Origin: Mannheimia indoligenes
Lineage (GTDB): Bacteria; Pseudomonadota; Gammaproteobacteria; Enterobacterales; Pasteurellaceae
NCBI RefSeq assembly: GCF_036880405.1
Contig: NZ_JBAJJM010000007.1
Coordinates: 124,001 to 188,000, forward strand
Length of the DNA: 64,000 nt
Direction: 5' to 3'
A program made the position numbers and the translations under genes. The notes under the pieces are model-generated. The model was not told where the DNA came from. It saw only the letters and a list, made by a program, of their open reading frames with translations, and made no database searches. Below are positions 42,416 to 51,601 of this stretch, in pieces. How positions within the stretch are numbered: the first letter of the stretch is position 1; every line of letters begins with the position of its first letter.

Positions 42416-43348
42416 TTAACCTCTCTTCCCTGCCAATTTTTGCTTAATTCTTGGTACAGCCAACACAATCACAACTAATAATGCCGTAATTAAGTTAAGA
42501 TCTTGCGGACCAAAACCAATGCCGTTTAAAGTATCATTATTTAACGCAAGAGCGATAAAGAAACGGTAAAGTACCGAACCAATAATCACGGCAAAAGTGA
42601 GCCAAATAATCCGTTTTACCGAAAAAATAGCCTCACCGATAATCACGGCAGCCAAGCCGATCACAATTGTTCCCACGCCGATAGAAATATCCACCCCACC
42701 ATTGCTTTGCACATATAACGCACCGCCCAACGCTATTAATGCATTAGAAATCGCCATTCCTAAAATCGTCATTTTGTTTACCGCAATGCCCTGTGCTTTT
42801 GCCATACGATTGTTTGTACCGGTGGCTCGCACCGCTAAACCGATTTGGGTAGCGAAGAAAAGGTCAAACAAACATTTCACAATCACAACTACCAGCAATG
42901 CCATTACAAGGCGAACTAAAGCTAATTGCAGATCACTTTCGATTGGCATTACATCATAAATTGTCGTTTCGCCAAGAATTGCAATGTTCGGCATTCCCAT
43001 AATGCGTAAATTAATCGAATAAAGGGCGATCATCATCAAGATACTGGCAAGCAATTTCTCAATTTTAAAACCGATATGCAGACTTGCCGTAATAATACCG
43101 GCAATTGCCCCTGCTAAAGTGCCATACAGTGTTGCCAGCCAAGGATCTACTTGATTTAAAATGCTAATCACACACACCGCCCCACCTAAAGGGAAACTTC
43201 CGTCTGCGGTTAAATCAGGAAAATCAAGAATTTTGTAGGAAATTAATACACCTAGTGCGACAAGGGCATAAATTAAACCAAGTTCTAACGCACCAATCCA
43301 AGTGATATTAGTTAAAAAGGAACTTAAAAAATGAATAATAGCGTCCAT
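42416..43348 (-). CDS. ABC transporter permease (COG4120 type)
   Basis: 310 residues with about nine hydrophobic segments. YKILDFPDLTADGSFPLGGAVCV and ATQIGLAVRATGTNNRMAKAQGIAVNKMTILGMAISNALIALGGALYVQSNGG are diagnostic of the permease family of putative tryptophan/tyrosine or related ABC importers. It ends two bases before the ATPase ATG. The usual third gene, a periplasmic binding protein of the ABC_sub_bind family, is missing on both sides: upstream is a divergent SulP gene. Confidence 0.85.
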   Translation of the reverse strand: MDAIIHFLSSFLTNITWIGALELGLIYALVALGVLISYKILDFPDLTADGSFPLGGAVCVISILNQVDPWLATLYGTLAGAIAGIITASLHIGFKIEKLLASILMMIALYSINLRIMGMPNIAILGETTIYDVMPIESDLQLALVRLVMALLVVVIVKCLFDLFFATQIGLAVRATGTNNRMAKAQGIAVNKMTILGMAISNALIALGGALYVQSNGGVDISIGVGTIVIGLAAVIIGEAIFSVKRIIWLTFAVIIGSVLYRFFIALALNNDTLNGIGFGPQDLNLITALLVVIVLAVPRIKQKLAGKRG

Positions 43349-43384
43349 CTGTAATGTTATTATGATTAATTGCTCGAGAAATGC

Positions 43385-43398
43385 ACTACTATAGTAGT
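43385..43398. promoter_or_regulatory. 14-bp perfect palindrome upstream of the permease gene
   Basis: ACTACTATAGTAGT is self-complementary, and G/C at 43383/43400 extends it after one mismatch. It lies about 37-50 bases before the permease start. It matches 10 of 14 positions of the E. coli trp operator core (ACTAGTTAACTAGT), including both outer ACTA/TAGT halves. A dimeric repressor site is likely; TrpR is only a suggestion. Confidence 0.5.
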
Positions 43399-43584
43399 AC
43401 AGATTTTGGAGGCATTCTACGCTATTTTTAAGAGAAAATCAGCTAATTATTTGCTTTTGCAAATTTTCAATCAAAATGAACCGCTTGTTATCGCTCAGAA
43501 TTCTCTCTTTTATTGAGTTATCTCAAAATTCATTTATGAGAGAGGTGTAAAATATACAGAAAATTTTGTTGTATTAGGTGAACT

Positions 43585-45327
43585 ATGTTAAATAAATGGT
43601 TTTTAGCAAAAAATACCTTTCTCGCGGTCAAACCTTTTAGTGCGTTAAAAGATGCTTTCAAAGCAGGTTATACTCAAAAACATCTCGTGCGAGATATTAT
43701 CTCCGGCTTAACTGTTGGTGTTATTGCCATTCCGCTTTCTATGGCATTAGCCATTGCTAGTGGCGTACCACCCCAGCACGGTTTATATACGGCAATTGTA
43801 GCGGGTATTGTGATCGCTTTAACAGGTGGCTCTCGCTTTAATATTTCAGGTCCAACAGCTGCTTTTGTCGTGATTTTATACCCCGTAACGCAACAATTTG
43901 GATTGAGCGGATTATTGATGGCTACAATGCTTTCAGGTGTCATCTTAGTATTAATGGCGTTACTACGACTAGGTCGTTTAATTGAATACATTCCATTGCC
44001 CGTAACGCTTGGTTTTACCTGTGGGATCGGTATTGTGATCGCCACACTGCAAATTAAAGATTTCTTAGGCTTAACGATTGAGAAAATGCCAGAGCATTAT
44101 CTCGGTAAAATTGAAACCATTTTCTCAGCTCTTCCAACTATCAATTGGGCTGATACTTTAGTTGGCATAGTTACTCTGTTAGTTTTAACTCGTTGGCATA
44201 AATTACGTTTACCCATTCCAGGGCACCTGCCGGCTGTATTCATCGGTACATTATTATCGCTACTCCTCATCCATTTTGGGCAAAACGTTGCTACCATTGG
44301 CTCTGCATTCCAATATACGCTACCAGACGGTACGATGGGCTATGGTATTCCAAGCGTTTTACCGGAATTTATCCTACCTTGGAATATTCCTAACTCTGAA
44401 GGTAATCTTATTAATTGGAACTTAACTACTATTCAAGCTCTACTTCCAGCTGCTTTTTCTATGGCTATGCTTGGAGCGATAGAGTCGCTATTATGTGCAG
44501 TTGTTTGCGATAATATGACAGATACCAAACACCATTCCAACAATGAGTTATTAGCACAAGGGTTAGGTAACATTGCCTCGCCATTTTTAGGAGGAATTAC
44601 AGCAACTGCGGCAATTGCCCGCTCAGCAGCCAATGTGCGTTCTGGTGCCGTATCACCTATCTCTAGCGTAATTCACGCCTTACTCGTGCTTTTTGCCTTG
44701 CTCTTTTTCGCTAAAGCCCTCTCTTATTTACCCCTTTCCTCAATGGCAGCATTATTGCTTGTTGTGGCTTGGAATATGGCGGATCTACCACAAATCATTC
44801 AATTAAGTCGCCGTTCAGGTAAAAATGAAATTGCGGTACTACTCACTTGTATTACCTTAACCGTACTGTTTGATATGGTAATTGCGATCACTGTAGGCGT
44901 ATTACTGGCAAGTCTGCTCTTTATTCGTACTATTGCGGAAATGACAAAATCTTTTGAGATAGCTCACCCAAGTGATTTAGAAGATGTGCTAGTTTACCGC
45001 ATTAGTGGTCCACTCTTTTTTGCCGCAGCAGATAATCTCTTCGCTGATTTACACGATAAAACAGTACACACTGATCGTGAAATCAAACATATTATTTTAC
45101 AATGCGATGCGGTAACTGTGCTTGACACTGGAGGCATTCACGCTTTAACCCGTTTTGTTCAACATATGTTGCCACATCAAAATTTACATCTCTGTAATGT
45201 ACAATTTCAACCGATGAGAATGCTAGTTCGATCACAAAAAACGGTAAATGAAATTCAACAGATTCATTTTAGCAGTGATTTAGAAACGGCTTTTGAGAAG
45301 GTTAGAACAGAATTAACACAAAGTTAA
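43585..45327 (+). CDS. dauA: SulP-family anion transporter with STAS domain (DauA-like)
   Basis: 580 residues. The N-terminal 430 residues hold 10-12 membrane segments with SulP motifs (DIISGLTVGVIAIPLSMALAIASGVPPQHGLYTAIVAGIV, FNISGPTAAFVVILYPV, NELLAQGLGNIASPFLGGITATAAIARSAANVRSGA). A C-terminal STAS domain follows (VLVYRISGPLFFAAADNLFADL, ILQCDAVTVLDTGGIHAL). The sequence resembles E. coli DauA, a C4-dicarboxylate transporter, but the substrate here could be another anion. AGGTGA lies before the ATG. Confidence 0.85.
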   Translation: MLNKWFLAKNTFLAVKPFSALKDAFKAGYTQKHLVRDIISGLTVGVIAIPLSMALAIASGVPPQHGLYTAIVAGIVIALTGGSRFNISGPTAAFVVILYPVTQQFGLSGLLMATMLSGVILVLMALLRLGRLIEYIPLPVTLGFTCGIGIVIATLQIKDFLGLTIEKMPEHYLGKIETIFSALPTINWADTLVGIVTLLVLTRWHKLRLPIPGHLPAVFIGTLLSLLLIHFGQNVATIGSAFQYTLPDGTMGYGIPSVLPEFILPWNIPNSEGNLINWNLTTIQALLPAAFSMAMLGAIESLLCAVVCDNMTDTKHHSNNELLAQGLGNIASPFLGGITATAAIARSAANVRSGAVSPISSVIHALLVLFALLFFAKALSYLPLSSMAALLLVVAWNMADLPQIIQLSRRSGKNEIAVLLTCITLTVLFDMVIAITVGVLLASLLFIRTIAEMTKSFEIAHPSDLEDVLVYRISGPLFFAAADNLFADLHDKTVHTDREIKHIILQCDAVTVLDTGGIHALTRFVQHMLPHQNLHLCNVQFQPMRMLVRSQKTVNEIQQIHFSSDLETAFEKVRTELTQS

Positions 45328-45337
45328 ATAGTAAAAC

Positions 45338-45400
45338 ACAAGCGGTCATATTTTTCCAACATTTTGCAAATGCAAAAAATTTTCAAAATATGACCGCTTG
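45338..45400. repeat. Left inverted repeat of the rhuM cassette (uptake-signal hairpin)
   Basis: 63 bases starting ACAAGCGGTCATATTT and ending ATATGACCGCTTG, so the element is itself a hairpin. It shares TTTTGCAAATGCAAAAAA and the following TTTTCAAAATAT, in reverse orientation, with the element at 46518-46593. It lies 4 bases past the rhuM stop and also downstream of the SulP gene, so it probably terminates both. Confidence 0.85.
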
Positions 45401-45404
45401 ATTT

Positions 45405-46409
45405 CTACTTACTTAATTTTTCTTTGATAAGTTTATCAAAATCGCTCTCAAAGGTTTTATCTTGGATTACGCGATATTTCTCAAACTCTGTTTCAGCATA
45501 TAGCTTTGCCTCATCAAAACTAATTTTTCCTTTACCATCTAATAGAGGTAAATCATCTGCGTTTAAAAATATATCTAATCGTTTTGCCCAATCTTCCATT
45601 GTCATTGGAATTTGACGCCTTGCTCTACGCTCTGCCAAATCCAAAAATGCGTTCACAATCGAACCTAAATCTTTTAACTCATCATTATTCAAATAATTTT
45701 TGGCTATAGAAACATCGCTTTTTAAAATTTTACCTTCAGGCGATTTCGCCCAAGTAGTTAATCCCATATTAGGTTTGAGACTATCCGCTCGTTCCATAAT
45801 TAATTCGGCAGCTGTATGCTGATGAATGGCATAGTGCAACTTGTTTTGCACCGTTGCAAAAAAGGATTTTGTTGTGGGAGCATTTTTATTGTAATCTACC
45901 GATGTTGCATAAATATCAGTAATTTTCTGATAAAAACGGCGTTCAGAAAGACGAATTTCCCGAATTTCTTCTAATAATCGTTCAAAATAATCCTCTCCTA
46001 AAAAAGTCCCATTTTCCATTCTCTCTCGATCTAACACATATCCTTTTTGCGAAAACTCTCGCAAAATTTGAGTTGCCCATTGGCGGAATTGTATCGCACG
46101 AATAGAATTAACCCGATAACCAACAGAGATTACTGCATCAAGATTGTAATGCTTAGTATTGTAATTTTTACCATCTGAGGCAGTTATTCGGAATTTCCGA
46201 ATAACTGAAAGTTCATTGAGTTCCTCACTCTCAAAAATATGCTTTAAATGTTCATTAATAGTTGGTACTGAGACCTCGAATAATTCAGCTATACGCTTTT
46301 GAGTGAGCCAGATCTCATTATCTTCATATCGAACTTCTATATTTTGCTCGCCAGTTTGATTGGTAAAAATCAAAAACTCAGCGGTACTATTACGGATAAG
46401 TTTAGTCAT
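45405..46409 (-). CDS. rhuM: RhuM-family protein
   Basis: 334 residues. NIEVRYEDNEIWLTQKRIAELFEVSVPTINEHLKHIFESEEL (an N-terminal helix-turn-helix-like segment) and HYNLDAVISVGYRVNSIRAIQFRQWATQILREF are diagnostic of the virulence RhuM family, first named from a Salmonella pathogenicity island. The C-terminal half has FFATVQNKLHYAIHQHTAAELIMERAD. It often occurs in accessory or defence-like contexts and its biochemical function is unproven. It stands alone between two long inverted repeats in otherwise conserved core DNA. GAGGAAAAATA precedes the ATG. Confidence 0.9.
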   Translation of the reverse strand: MTKLIRNSTAEFLIFTNQTGEQNIEVRYEDNEIWLTQKRIAELFEVSVPTINEHLKHIFESEELNELSVIRKFRITASDGKNYNTKHYNLDAVISVGYRVNSIRAIQFRQWATQILREFSQKGYVLDRERMENGTFLGEDYFERLLEEIREIRLSERRFYQKITDIYATSVDYNKNAPTTKSFFATVQNKLHYAIHQHTAAELIMERADSLKPNMGLTTWAKSPEGKILKSDVSIAKNYLNNDELKDLGSIVNAFLDLAERRARRQIPMTMEDWAKRLDIFLNADDLPLLDGKGKISFDEAKLYAETEFEKYRVIQDKTFESDFDKLIKEKLSK

Positions 46410-46517
46410 TATTTTTCCTCATAAAACTTACGTGAATTCTACTGTTTAGTATGTTCTTGTCTAACAGAAACGTTAAAATTTTCGACGCAGTTCACAAAAT
46501 TTATAGATGATATCAAT

Positions 46518-46593
46518 AACAAGCGGTCATATTTCTCCAATATTTTGAAAATTTTTTGCATTTGCAAAATATTGGAGAAATATGACCGCTTGT
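46518..46593. repeat. Right inverted repeat of the rhuM cassette (uptake-signal hairpin)
   Basis: 76 bases beginning ACAAGCGGTCATATTT and ending AAATATGACCGCTTGT. The arms (about 28 bp) are near-perfect inverted copies with a TTTTGCATTTGC-type middle. Its reverse complement equals the 45338 element except for two substitutions and 9 extra bases in one arm. It also follows the uvrA stop (46608) and would terminate uvrA. Confidence 0.85.
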
Positions 46594-46607
46594 AATCTTT
46601 ATTTGAA

Positions 46608-49436
46608 TTAGCCTTTCGCTAAGATCTCTTTTAGAAATCTTGCGGTGTGAGAGCATTTGTCTTTAGCGACTTGTTCCGGTGTACCTGTAGCAATAATCTC
46701 ACCGCCACCACTGCCGCCTTCAGGACCGAGATCAACAATCCAATCTGCGGTTTTAATCACATCTAAATTGTGTTCGATCACCACAATGGTATTACCCTGA
46801 TCACGCAAGCGATGTAACACGCCAAGTAGTTGTTTAATATCGGCAAAATGTAAGCCTGTAGTCGGTTCGTCTAAAATGTAGAGCGTTTTGCCAGTGTCTC
46901 GTTTGGAAAGCTCGGTGGCTAATTTCACCCGTTGAGCCTCACCGCCTGAAAGTGTGGTGGAGGATTGCCCGAGTCGAATATAGGATAGCCCCACGTCCAT
47001 CAAAGTTTGTAGCTTACGGGCAATCATCGGTACGGGAGCAAAAAACTCTCTTGCCTCTTCCACTGTCATATCCAGTACTTGGTGAATGGTTTTTCCTTTA
47101 TAGCGGATTTCCAGTGTTTCACGGTTATAGCGTTTACCTTTACAGTGATCGCACGGCACATACACATCAGGCAAGAAGTGCATTTCCACCTTAATCACAC
47201 CATCACCTTGACAGGCTTCACAGCGACCACCACGCACATTGAAACTAAAACGCCCGACATTATAACCTCTTGCCCGTGCCTCTTGCGTACCTGCAAATAA
47301 CTCACGAATTGGGGTAAATAGCCCAGTGTAAGTGGCTGGATTTGAGCGAGGGGTTCGTCCGATCGGGCTTTGATCGATATCGATTACTTTATCAAAATGA
47401 GCTAAACCATCAATAGATTCATAAGGGGCAACATCACTATTTTCTGCACGGTTTAACGCATTTTGTGCCAGAGGGAATAAGGTGTCGTTAATCAACGTCG
47501 ATTTACCCGACCCAGATACCCCCGTGATACAAGTAAATAGACCCACTGGAATTTCTAACTTCACTTTCTTCAAATTATTACCACTTGCCCCTGATAAAGT
47601 GAGTAGTTTTGAACCGTCATAGGGTACTCTTTTTGATGGAATTTCAATTTTCTGCTTACCTGAAAGGAATTGCCCAGTAATGGATTCGTCAATTTGCATA
47701 ATTTCTTCAGCTGTGCCTTGTGCAATAACTTGTCCTCCGTGCACCCCTGCACCCGGTCCGATATCAACAATATGATCTGCCGCACGAATTGCATCTTCAT
47801 CGTGCTCAACCACAATCACGGTGTTGCCTAAGTTACGCAAATGGATAAGCGTATTAAGTAAGCGTTCGTTATCTCGTTGGTGTAAGCCGATAGAAGGCTC
47901 ATCTAATACATACATCACGCCCACTAATCCTGCACCGATTTGACTGGCAAGGCGGATACGCTGAGCCTCCCCCCCTGAAAGGGTTTCAGCCGAGCGAGAA
48001 AGTGAGAGATAATTTAAGCCCACGTTCACCAAAAACTGTAAACGCTCACGAATTTCTTTTAAGATTTTTTCCGCAATTTTCTCTTTTTGCCCGGAGAGTT
48101 TGATCTCCTTAAAGAAAGCTAACGCTTCGCCAATGCTTTTTTCTGAAACCATCGGTAAGTTAGTTTTATCCAGGAAAACATAACGAGCTTCACGACGCAA
48201 ACGAGATCCTTCACACTCCACACAAGGGCGGGTGTTGATATATTTCGCTAATTCATCTCGCACAGAGTTAGATTCTGTTTCTTTATAACGGCGAGCCATA
48301 TTATTTAACACGCCTTCAAACGCGTGTTTACGCTTGACTTTATCGCCTCTGTCATTGACATAAACAAACTCAATCTCTTCTTTTGTGCCGTTTAAAATAA
48401 GATTTTGGTGTTTTTTCGATAACTGTCCGAATGGCGTTTCTAAATCAAACCCGTAATGTTCTGCAACCGCTTTAAGTAATCCGAAATAGTAAAAACTACG
48501 GCGATCCCAACCTTTAATTGCCCCGGCAGCTAATGAAACATCATAATTTTGCACTACTTTCTTTTCATCAAAAAATTGCTCAACACCTAAACCATCACAA
48601 CTTGGACAAGCTCCAGCCGGGTTATTAAATGAAAATAAGCGAGGTTCTAACTCTTGCAATGAATAGCCACAATGTGGACAAGAAAAGCTTGATGAAAAGA
48701 CAATTTCTTCCGCATTTGGGTCGTCCATATCGGCAATAATGGCGGTTGAGCCTGATAAATCTAATGCCGTTTCAAAAGATTCTGCTAAACGGGTTGCCAG
48801 ATCGGCTCGTACTTTAAAACGATCCACTACTACTTCAATAGTATGCTTTTTCTGAAGCTCTAACGCCGGAGGATCAGATAAATCACAAATTTCACCGTCA
48901 ATTCTTGCCCTTAAGTAACCACTAGCGGTCAAATTTTCCAATAATTTTACGTGTTCGCCTTTGCGATCTTTCACCACCGGGGCAAGCAACATCAAACGTT
49001 TTCCTTCAGGCTCTTCCATTACTCTATCCACCATTTGTGAAATGGTTTGAGCGGCTAATGGCACATCGTGATCAGGGCAGCGAGGTTCACCTACTCGGGC
49101 AAATAATAAACGCAAATAGTCGTGAATTTCCGTTACCGTTCCTACCGTAGAACGTGGGTTATGAGAAGTTGATTTCTGCTCAATCGAAATTGCTGGTGAA
49201 AGCCCTTCGATATGATCCACATCGGGCTTTTCCATTAAAGAAAGGAATTGGCGAGCATAGGCAGAAAGCGATTCTACATAACGACGTTGCCCCTCTGCAT
49301 AAAGAGTATCAAAGGCTAAAGAAGATTTACCTGAGCCGGAAAGCCCTGTGATGACAATAAATTTATCTCTCGGTAAGATTAAATTGATGTTTTTTAAGTT
49401 GTGGGTTCTTGCTCCACGAATATCAATATGTTGCAT
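46608..49436 (-). CDS. uvrA: Excinuclease ABC subunit A
   Basis: 942 residues from the ATG at 49436 (MQHIDIRGARTHNLKN), with AGGAA upstream; an upstream in-frame start adds five residues. Two ABC modules: Walker A GLSGSGKSSLAFDT and GVSGSGKSTLINDT; signatures LSGGEAQRIRLASQIG and LSGGEAQRVKLATELS. Zinc-binding cysteines occur in CPHCGYSLQE...CPSCDG and CEACQGDGV...CDHCKGKRY. It scans DNA for bulky damage and loads UvrB. Divergent from ssb as in E. coli. Confidence 0.98.
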   Translation of the reverse strand: MQHIDIRGARTHNLKNINLILPRDKFIVITGLSGSGKSSLAFDTLYAEGQRRYVESLSAYARQFLSLMEKPDVDHIEGLSPAISIEQKSTSHNPRSTVGTVTEIHDYLRLLFARVGEPRCPDHDVPLAAQTISQMVDRVMEEPEGKRLMLLAPVVKDRKGEHVKLLENLTASGYLRARIDGEICDLSDPPALELQKKHTIEVVVDRFKVRADLATRLAESFETALDLSGSTAIIADMDDPNAEEIVFSSSFSCPHCGYSLQELEPRLFSFNNPAGACPSCDGLGVEQFFDEKKVVQNYDVSLAAGAIKGWDRRSFYYFGLLKAVAEHYGFDLETPFGQLSKKHQNLILNGTKEEIEFVYVNDRGDKVKRKHAFEGVLNNMARRYKETESNSVRDELAKYINTRPCVECEGSRLRREARYVFLDKTNLPMVSEKSIGEALAFFKEIKLSGQKEKIAEKILKEIRERLQFLVNVGLNYLSLSRSAETLSGGEAQRIRLASQIGAGLVGVMYVLDEPSIGLHQRDNERLLNTLIHLRNLGNTVIVVEHDEDAIRAADHIVDIGPGAGVHGGQVIAQGTAEEIMQIDESITGQFLSGKQKIEIPSKRVPYDGSKLLTLSGASGNNLKKVKLEIPVGLFTCITGVSGSGKSTLINDTLFPLAQNALNRAENSDVAPYESIDGLAHFDKVIDIDQSPIGRTPRSNPATYTGLFTPIRELFAGTQEARARGYNVGRFSFNVRGGRCEACQGDGVIKVEMHFLPDVYVPCDHCKGKRYNRETLEIRYKGKTIHQVLDMTVEEAREFFAPVPMIARKLQTLMDVGLSYIRLGQSSTTLSGGEAQRVKLATELSKRDTGKTLYILDEPTTGLHFADIKQLLGVLHRLRDQGNTIVVIEHNLDVIKTADWIVDLGPEGGSGGGEIIATGTPEQVAKDKCSHTARFLKEILAKG

Positions 49437-49506
49437 ATTTCCTATATCCAATTATGTCCAGCACTATTTTCTAAATTTTCGAGCATTATCGCATATTTTA
49501 ATAAAA

Positions 49507-49522
49507 CTGTACAAAATATCAG
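49507..49522. promoter_or_regulatory. LexA (SOS) box-like site between uvrA and ssb
   Basis: CTGT-N8-TCAG within ACTGTACAAAATATCAGT. One position departs from the consensus CTGT-N8-ACAG. It lies in the shared uvrA-ssb control region, where E. coli also has an SOS box. Confidence 0.6.
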
Positions 49523-49598
49523 TTTTTCTGTGTTCAATAAGCTAATTTTCGGGTAGAATACTCCACAATTTTGTATAAAAGCAGAGAAAGAGGATTTT

Positions 49599-50117
49599 AT
49601 GGCTGGTATCAACAAAGTAATTATCGTAGGTAACTTAGGTAACGACCCGGAAATGCGTACAATGCCAAACGGCGAAGCAGTTGCAAATATTAGTGTTGCA
49701 ACATCAGAAAGCTGGACAGATAAAAACACTGGTGAACGTCGTGAAGTAACAGAATGGCATCGTATTGTGTTCTATCGTCGTCAAGCAGAAGTTTGTGGTC
49801 AATATTTACGTAAAGGTTCACAAGTTTATGTGGAAGGTCGCCTACGTACTCGTAAATGGCAAGACCAAAACGGGCAAGATCGCTATACAACCGAAATTCA
49901 AGGTGATGTATTACAAATGCTAGGCAATCGTCAAGGTAACGATATGGGTGCTCAGCAAGGCGGTTGGGGTAATTCAGCACCTGCGGGGAATAGCTATAAT
50001 CAGGGTAATAGCAATTATGGCTATAACCAAACTTCAAGCTCTGCACCACAGCAATCTAAACCCGCTCCACAAGCTGAGCCTGCAATGAATAACTTTGATG
50101 ATGATATTCCGTTCTAA
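49599..50117 (+). CDS. ssb: Single-stranded DNA-binding protein
   Basis: 172 residues. N-terminal OB fold (MAGINKVIIVGNLGNDPEMRTMPNGEAVANISVATSE, WHRIVFYRRQAEVCGQYLRKGSQVYVEGRLRTRKWQDQNG), glycine/asparagine/glutamine-rich linker over residues 112-160, and the conserved acidic tip MNNFDDDIPF that recruits repair and replication partners. AGAGGATTTT precedes the ATG. Confidence 0.98.
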   Translation: MAGINKVIIVGNLGNDPEMRTMPNGEAVANISVATSESWTDKNTGERREVTEWHRIVFYRRQAEVCGQYLRKGSQVYVEGRLRTRKWQDQNGQDRYTTEIQGDVLQMLGNRQGNDMGAQQGGWGNSAPAGNSYNQGNSNYGYNQTSSSAPQQSKPAPQAEPAMNNFDDDIPF

Positions 50118-50146
50118 TTCATCAATCAGTTTATAAGCAAAATGTG

Positions 50147-50198
50147 ATCTGCACACCAAAAGTTGAATAAAACCAACTGATTAAGGTGCAGATTTTTT
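50147..50198 (+). terminator. Terminator of ssb, nested hairpin
   Basis: ATCTGCAC (50147-50154) pairs with GTGCAGAT (50186-50193), enclosing a second stem AGTTG/CAACT (50161-50165, 50174-50178), followed by TTTTTT. Confidence 0.8.
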
Positions 50199-50219
50199 AT
50201 TTTTATCTAAACATCTATT

Positions 50220-51512
50220 ATGAATTTATTTGAAGCAATTTTAATTTTGATTGCACTTATTATCATAAGTGCAATCATCTCTTCTGCCGAGATTTCGCTG
50301 GCTGGTGCAAGAAAACTTAAACTTCAGCAACTGGCAAATGAAGGAAACACAAAAGCAAGCCAAGTGTTGAAATTACAGGAACAGCCTGGGCGTTTTATTA
50401 CAGTTGTGCAAATCGGCTTAAATATGGTGGCGATTTTAGGCGGGGTAATTGGCGAGAGCATTGTTAATCCTTTTGTCTATTCTCTCCTTTCTCAATATAG
50501 CCAAGCAGAATGGGTTGAAAGTGCAAGCTCTTGGTTAGCTTTTATTTTTGTAACGGTGGCTTTTATTTTATTTGCCGATCTTATTCCTAAACGACTAGCA
50601 ATGGCAAATCCGGAAAAAATCGCCTTGCGAACAATAGGGATAATGACCGTTTCAATCATTATATTTAAGCCTTTAGTTTGGTTGTTTGACACTATTGCAA
50701 ATGCGATTTTCAAACTGTTTAGAGTACCAACTATTCGAGAAGATAATATGACCTCTGAGGATATTTTCGCAATAGTTGATGCCGGAGCTCAAGCCGGTAT
50801 TGTAAAAGAACAAGAGCAATACTTGATTGAAAATATCTTTGAAATGCAACAACGTACTGTTACCTCCACAATGACAACACGTGAAAATATTGTTTTCTTG
50901 GAACAAACTTTCAATAGAGATCAAGTGCTTGAAACTGTAAAAGCAAATTCTCACTCTAAGCTATTAATTTGTGATAAATCCATCGATAAAATTTTAGGCT
51001 ATGTTGAAACCCATAATATTTTAACGCTTTATCTACAAGAGAAGCAGGTAAAACTAACTGATTCAACTGTATTACGTAAATCACTGTTTATTCCGGACAC
51101 GCTTTCTTTATACGAAGTTTTAGAACTCTTTAAATCAACCGGTGAAGATTTCGCCGTTATTGTGAATGAATATGCGTTAGTAGTGGGTATTGTTACGCTA
51201 AATGATGTGATGAGCATTGTAATGGGTGAGCTAGTTTCTAACGAAGAGGAGCAAATTGTTCAGCGTAATGAACATTCTTGGTTAATTGATGGAGCAACAC
51301 CACTAGAAGATGTAATGCGTGCTTTAGATATTGCCGAGTTTCCGAATGCAGAGAACTACGAAACTATTGCGGGCTTTATGATGTATATTTTACGCAAAAT
51401 TCCAAAGAAAACTGATTTTGTGTTATGGGATAAATATAAATTTGAAATTATTGATACCGATAACTTCAAAATCGACCAAGTGATGGTTTCGATCCAAAAT
51501 GATGTGATATAG
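50220..51512 (+). CDS. CNNM-CBS transporter-like membrane protein (YtfL/HlyC/CorC family)
   Basis: 430 residues. An N-terminal DUF21/CNNM membrane domain (segments at about 4-24, 58-80, 100-122 and 138-160; SSAEISLAGARKLKLQQLANEG) is followed by two CBS domains (about 205-330, MTTRENIVFLEQTFNRDQVLETVKANSHSKLLICDKSIDKILGYV and EDFAVIVNEYALVVGIVTLNDVMSIVMGE) and a C-terminal CorC/HlyC domain (EHSWLIDGATPLEDVMRALDIAEFP). The order and length match YtfL, linked to divalent cation or polyamine handling. An imperfect hairpin at 51522-51543 may end the transcript. Confidence 0.85.
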   Translation: MNLFEAILILIALIIISAIISSAEISLAGARKLKLQQLANEGNTKASQVLKLQEQPGRFITVVQIGLNMVAILGGVIGESIVNPFVYSLLSQYSQAEWVESASSWLAFIFVTVAFILFADLIPKRLAMANPEKIALRTIGIMTVSIIIFKPLVWLFDTIANAIFKLFRVPTIREDNMTSEDIFAIVDAGAQAGIVKEQEQYLIENIFEMQQRTVTSTMTTRENIVFLEQTFNRDQVLETVKANSHSKLLICDKSIDKILGYVETHNILTLYLQEKQVKLTDSTVLRKSLFIPDTLSLYEVLELFKSTGEDFAVIVNEYALVVGIVTLNDVMSIVMGELVSNEEEQIVQRNEHSWLIDGATPLEDVMRALDIAEFPNAENYETIAGFMMYILRKIPKKTDFVLWDKYKFEIIDTDNFKIDQVMVSIQNDVI

Positions 51513-51601
51513 CGAATTAATGGGCGGGTGCAAGAACTCGCCCTATACTTAAGTTTAAGCAATTTGCAAATTTTTAGTCAAATTCAACCGCTTGTAATTC
51601 C

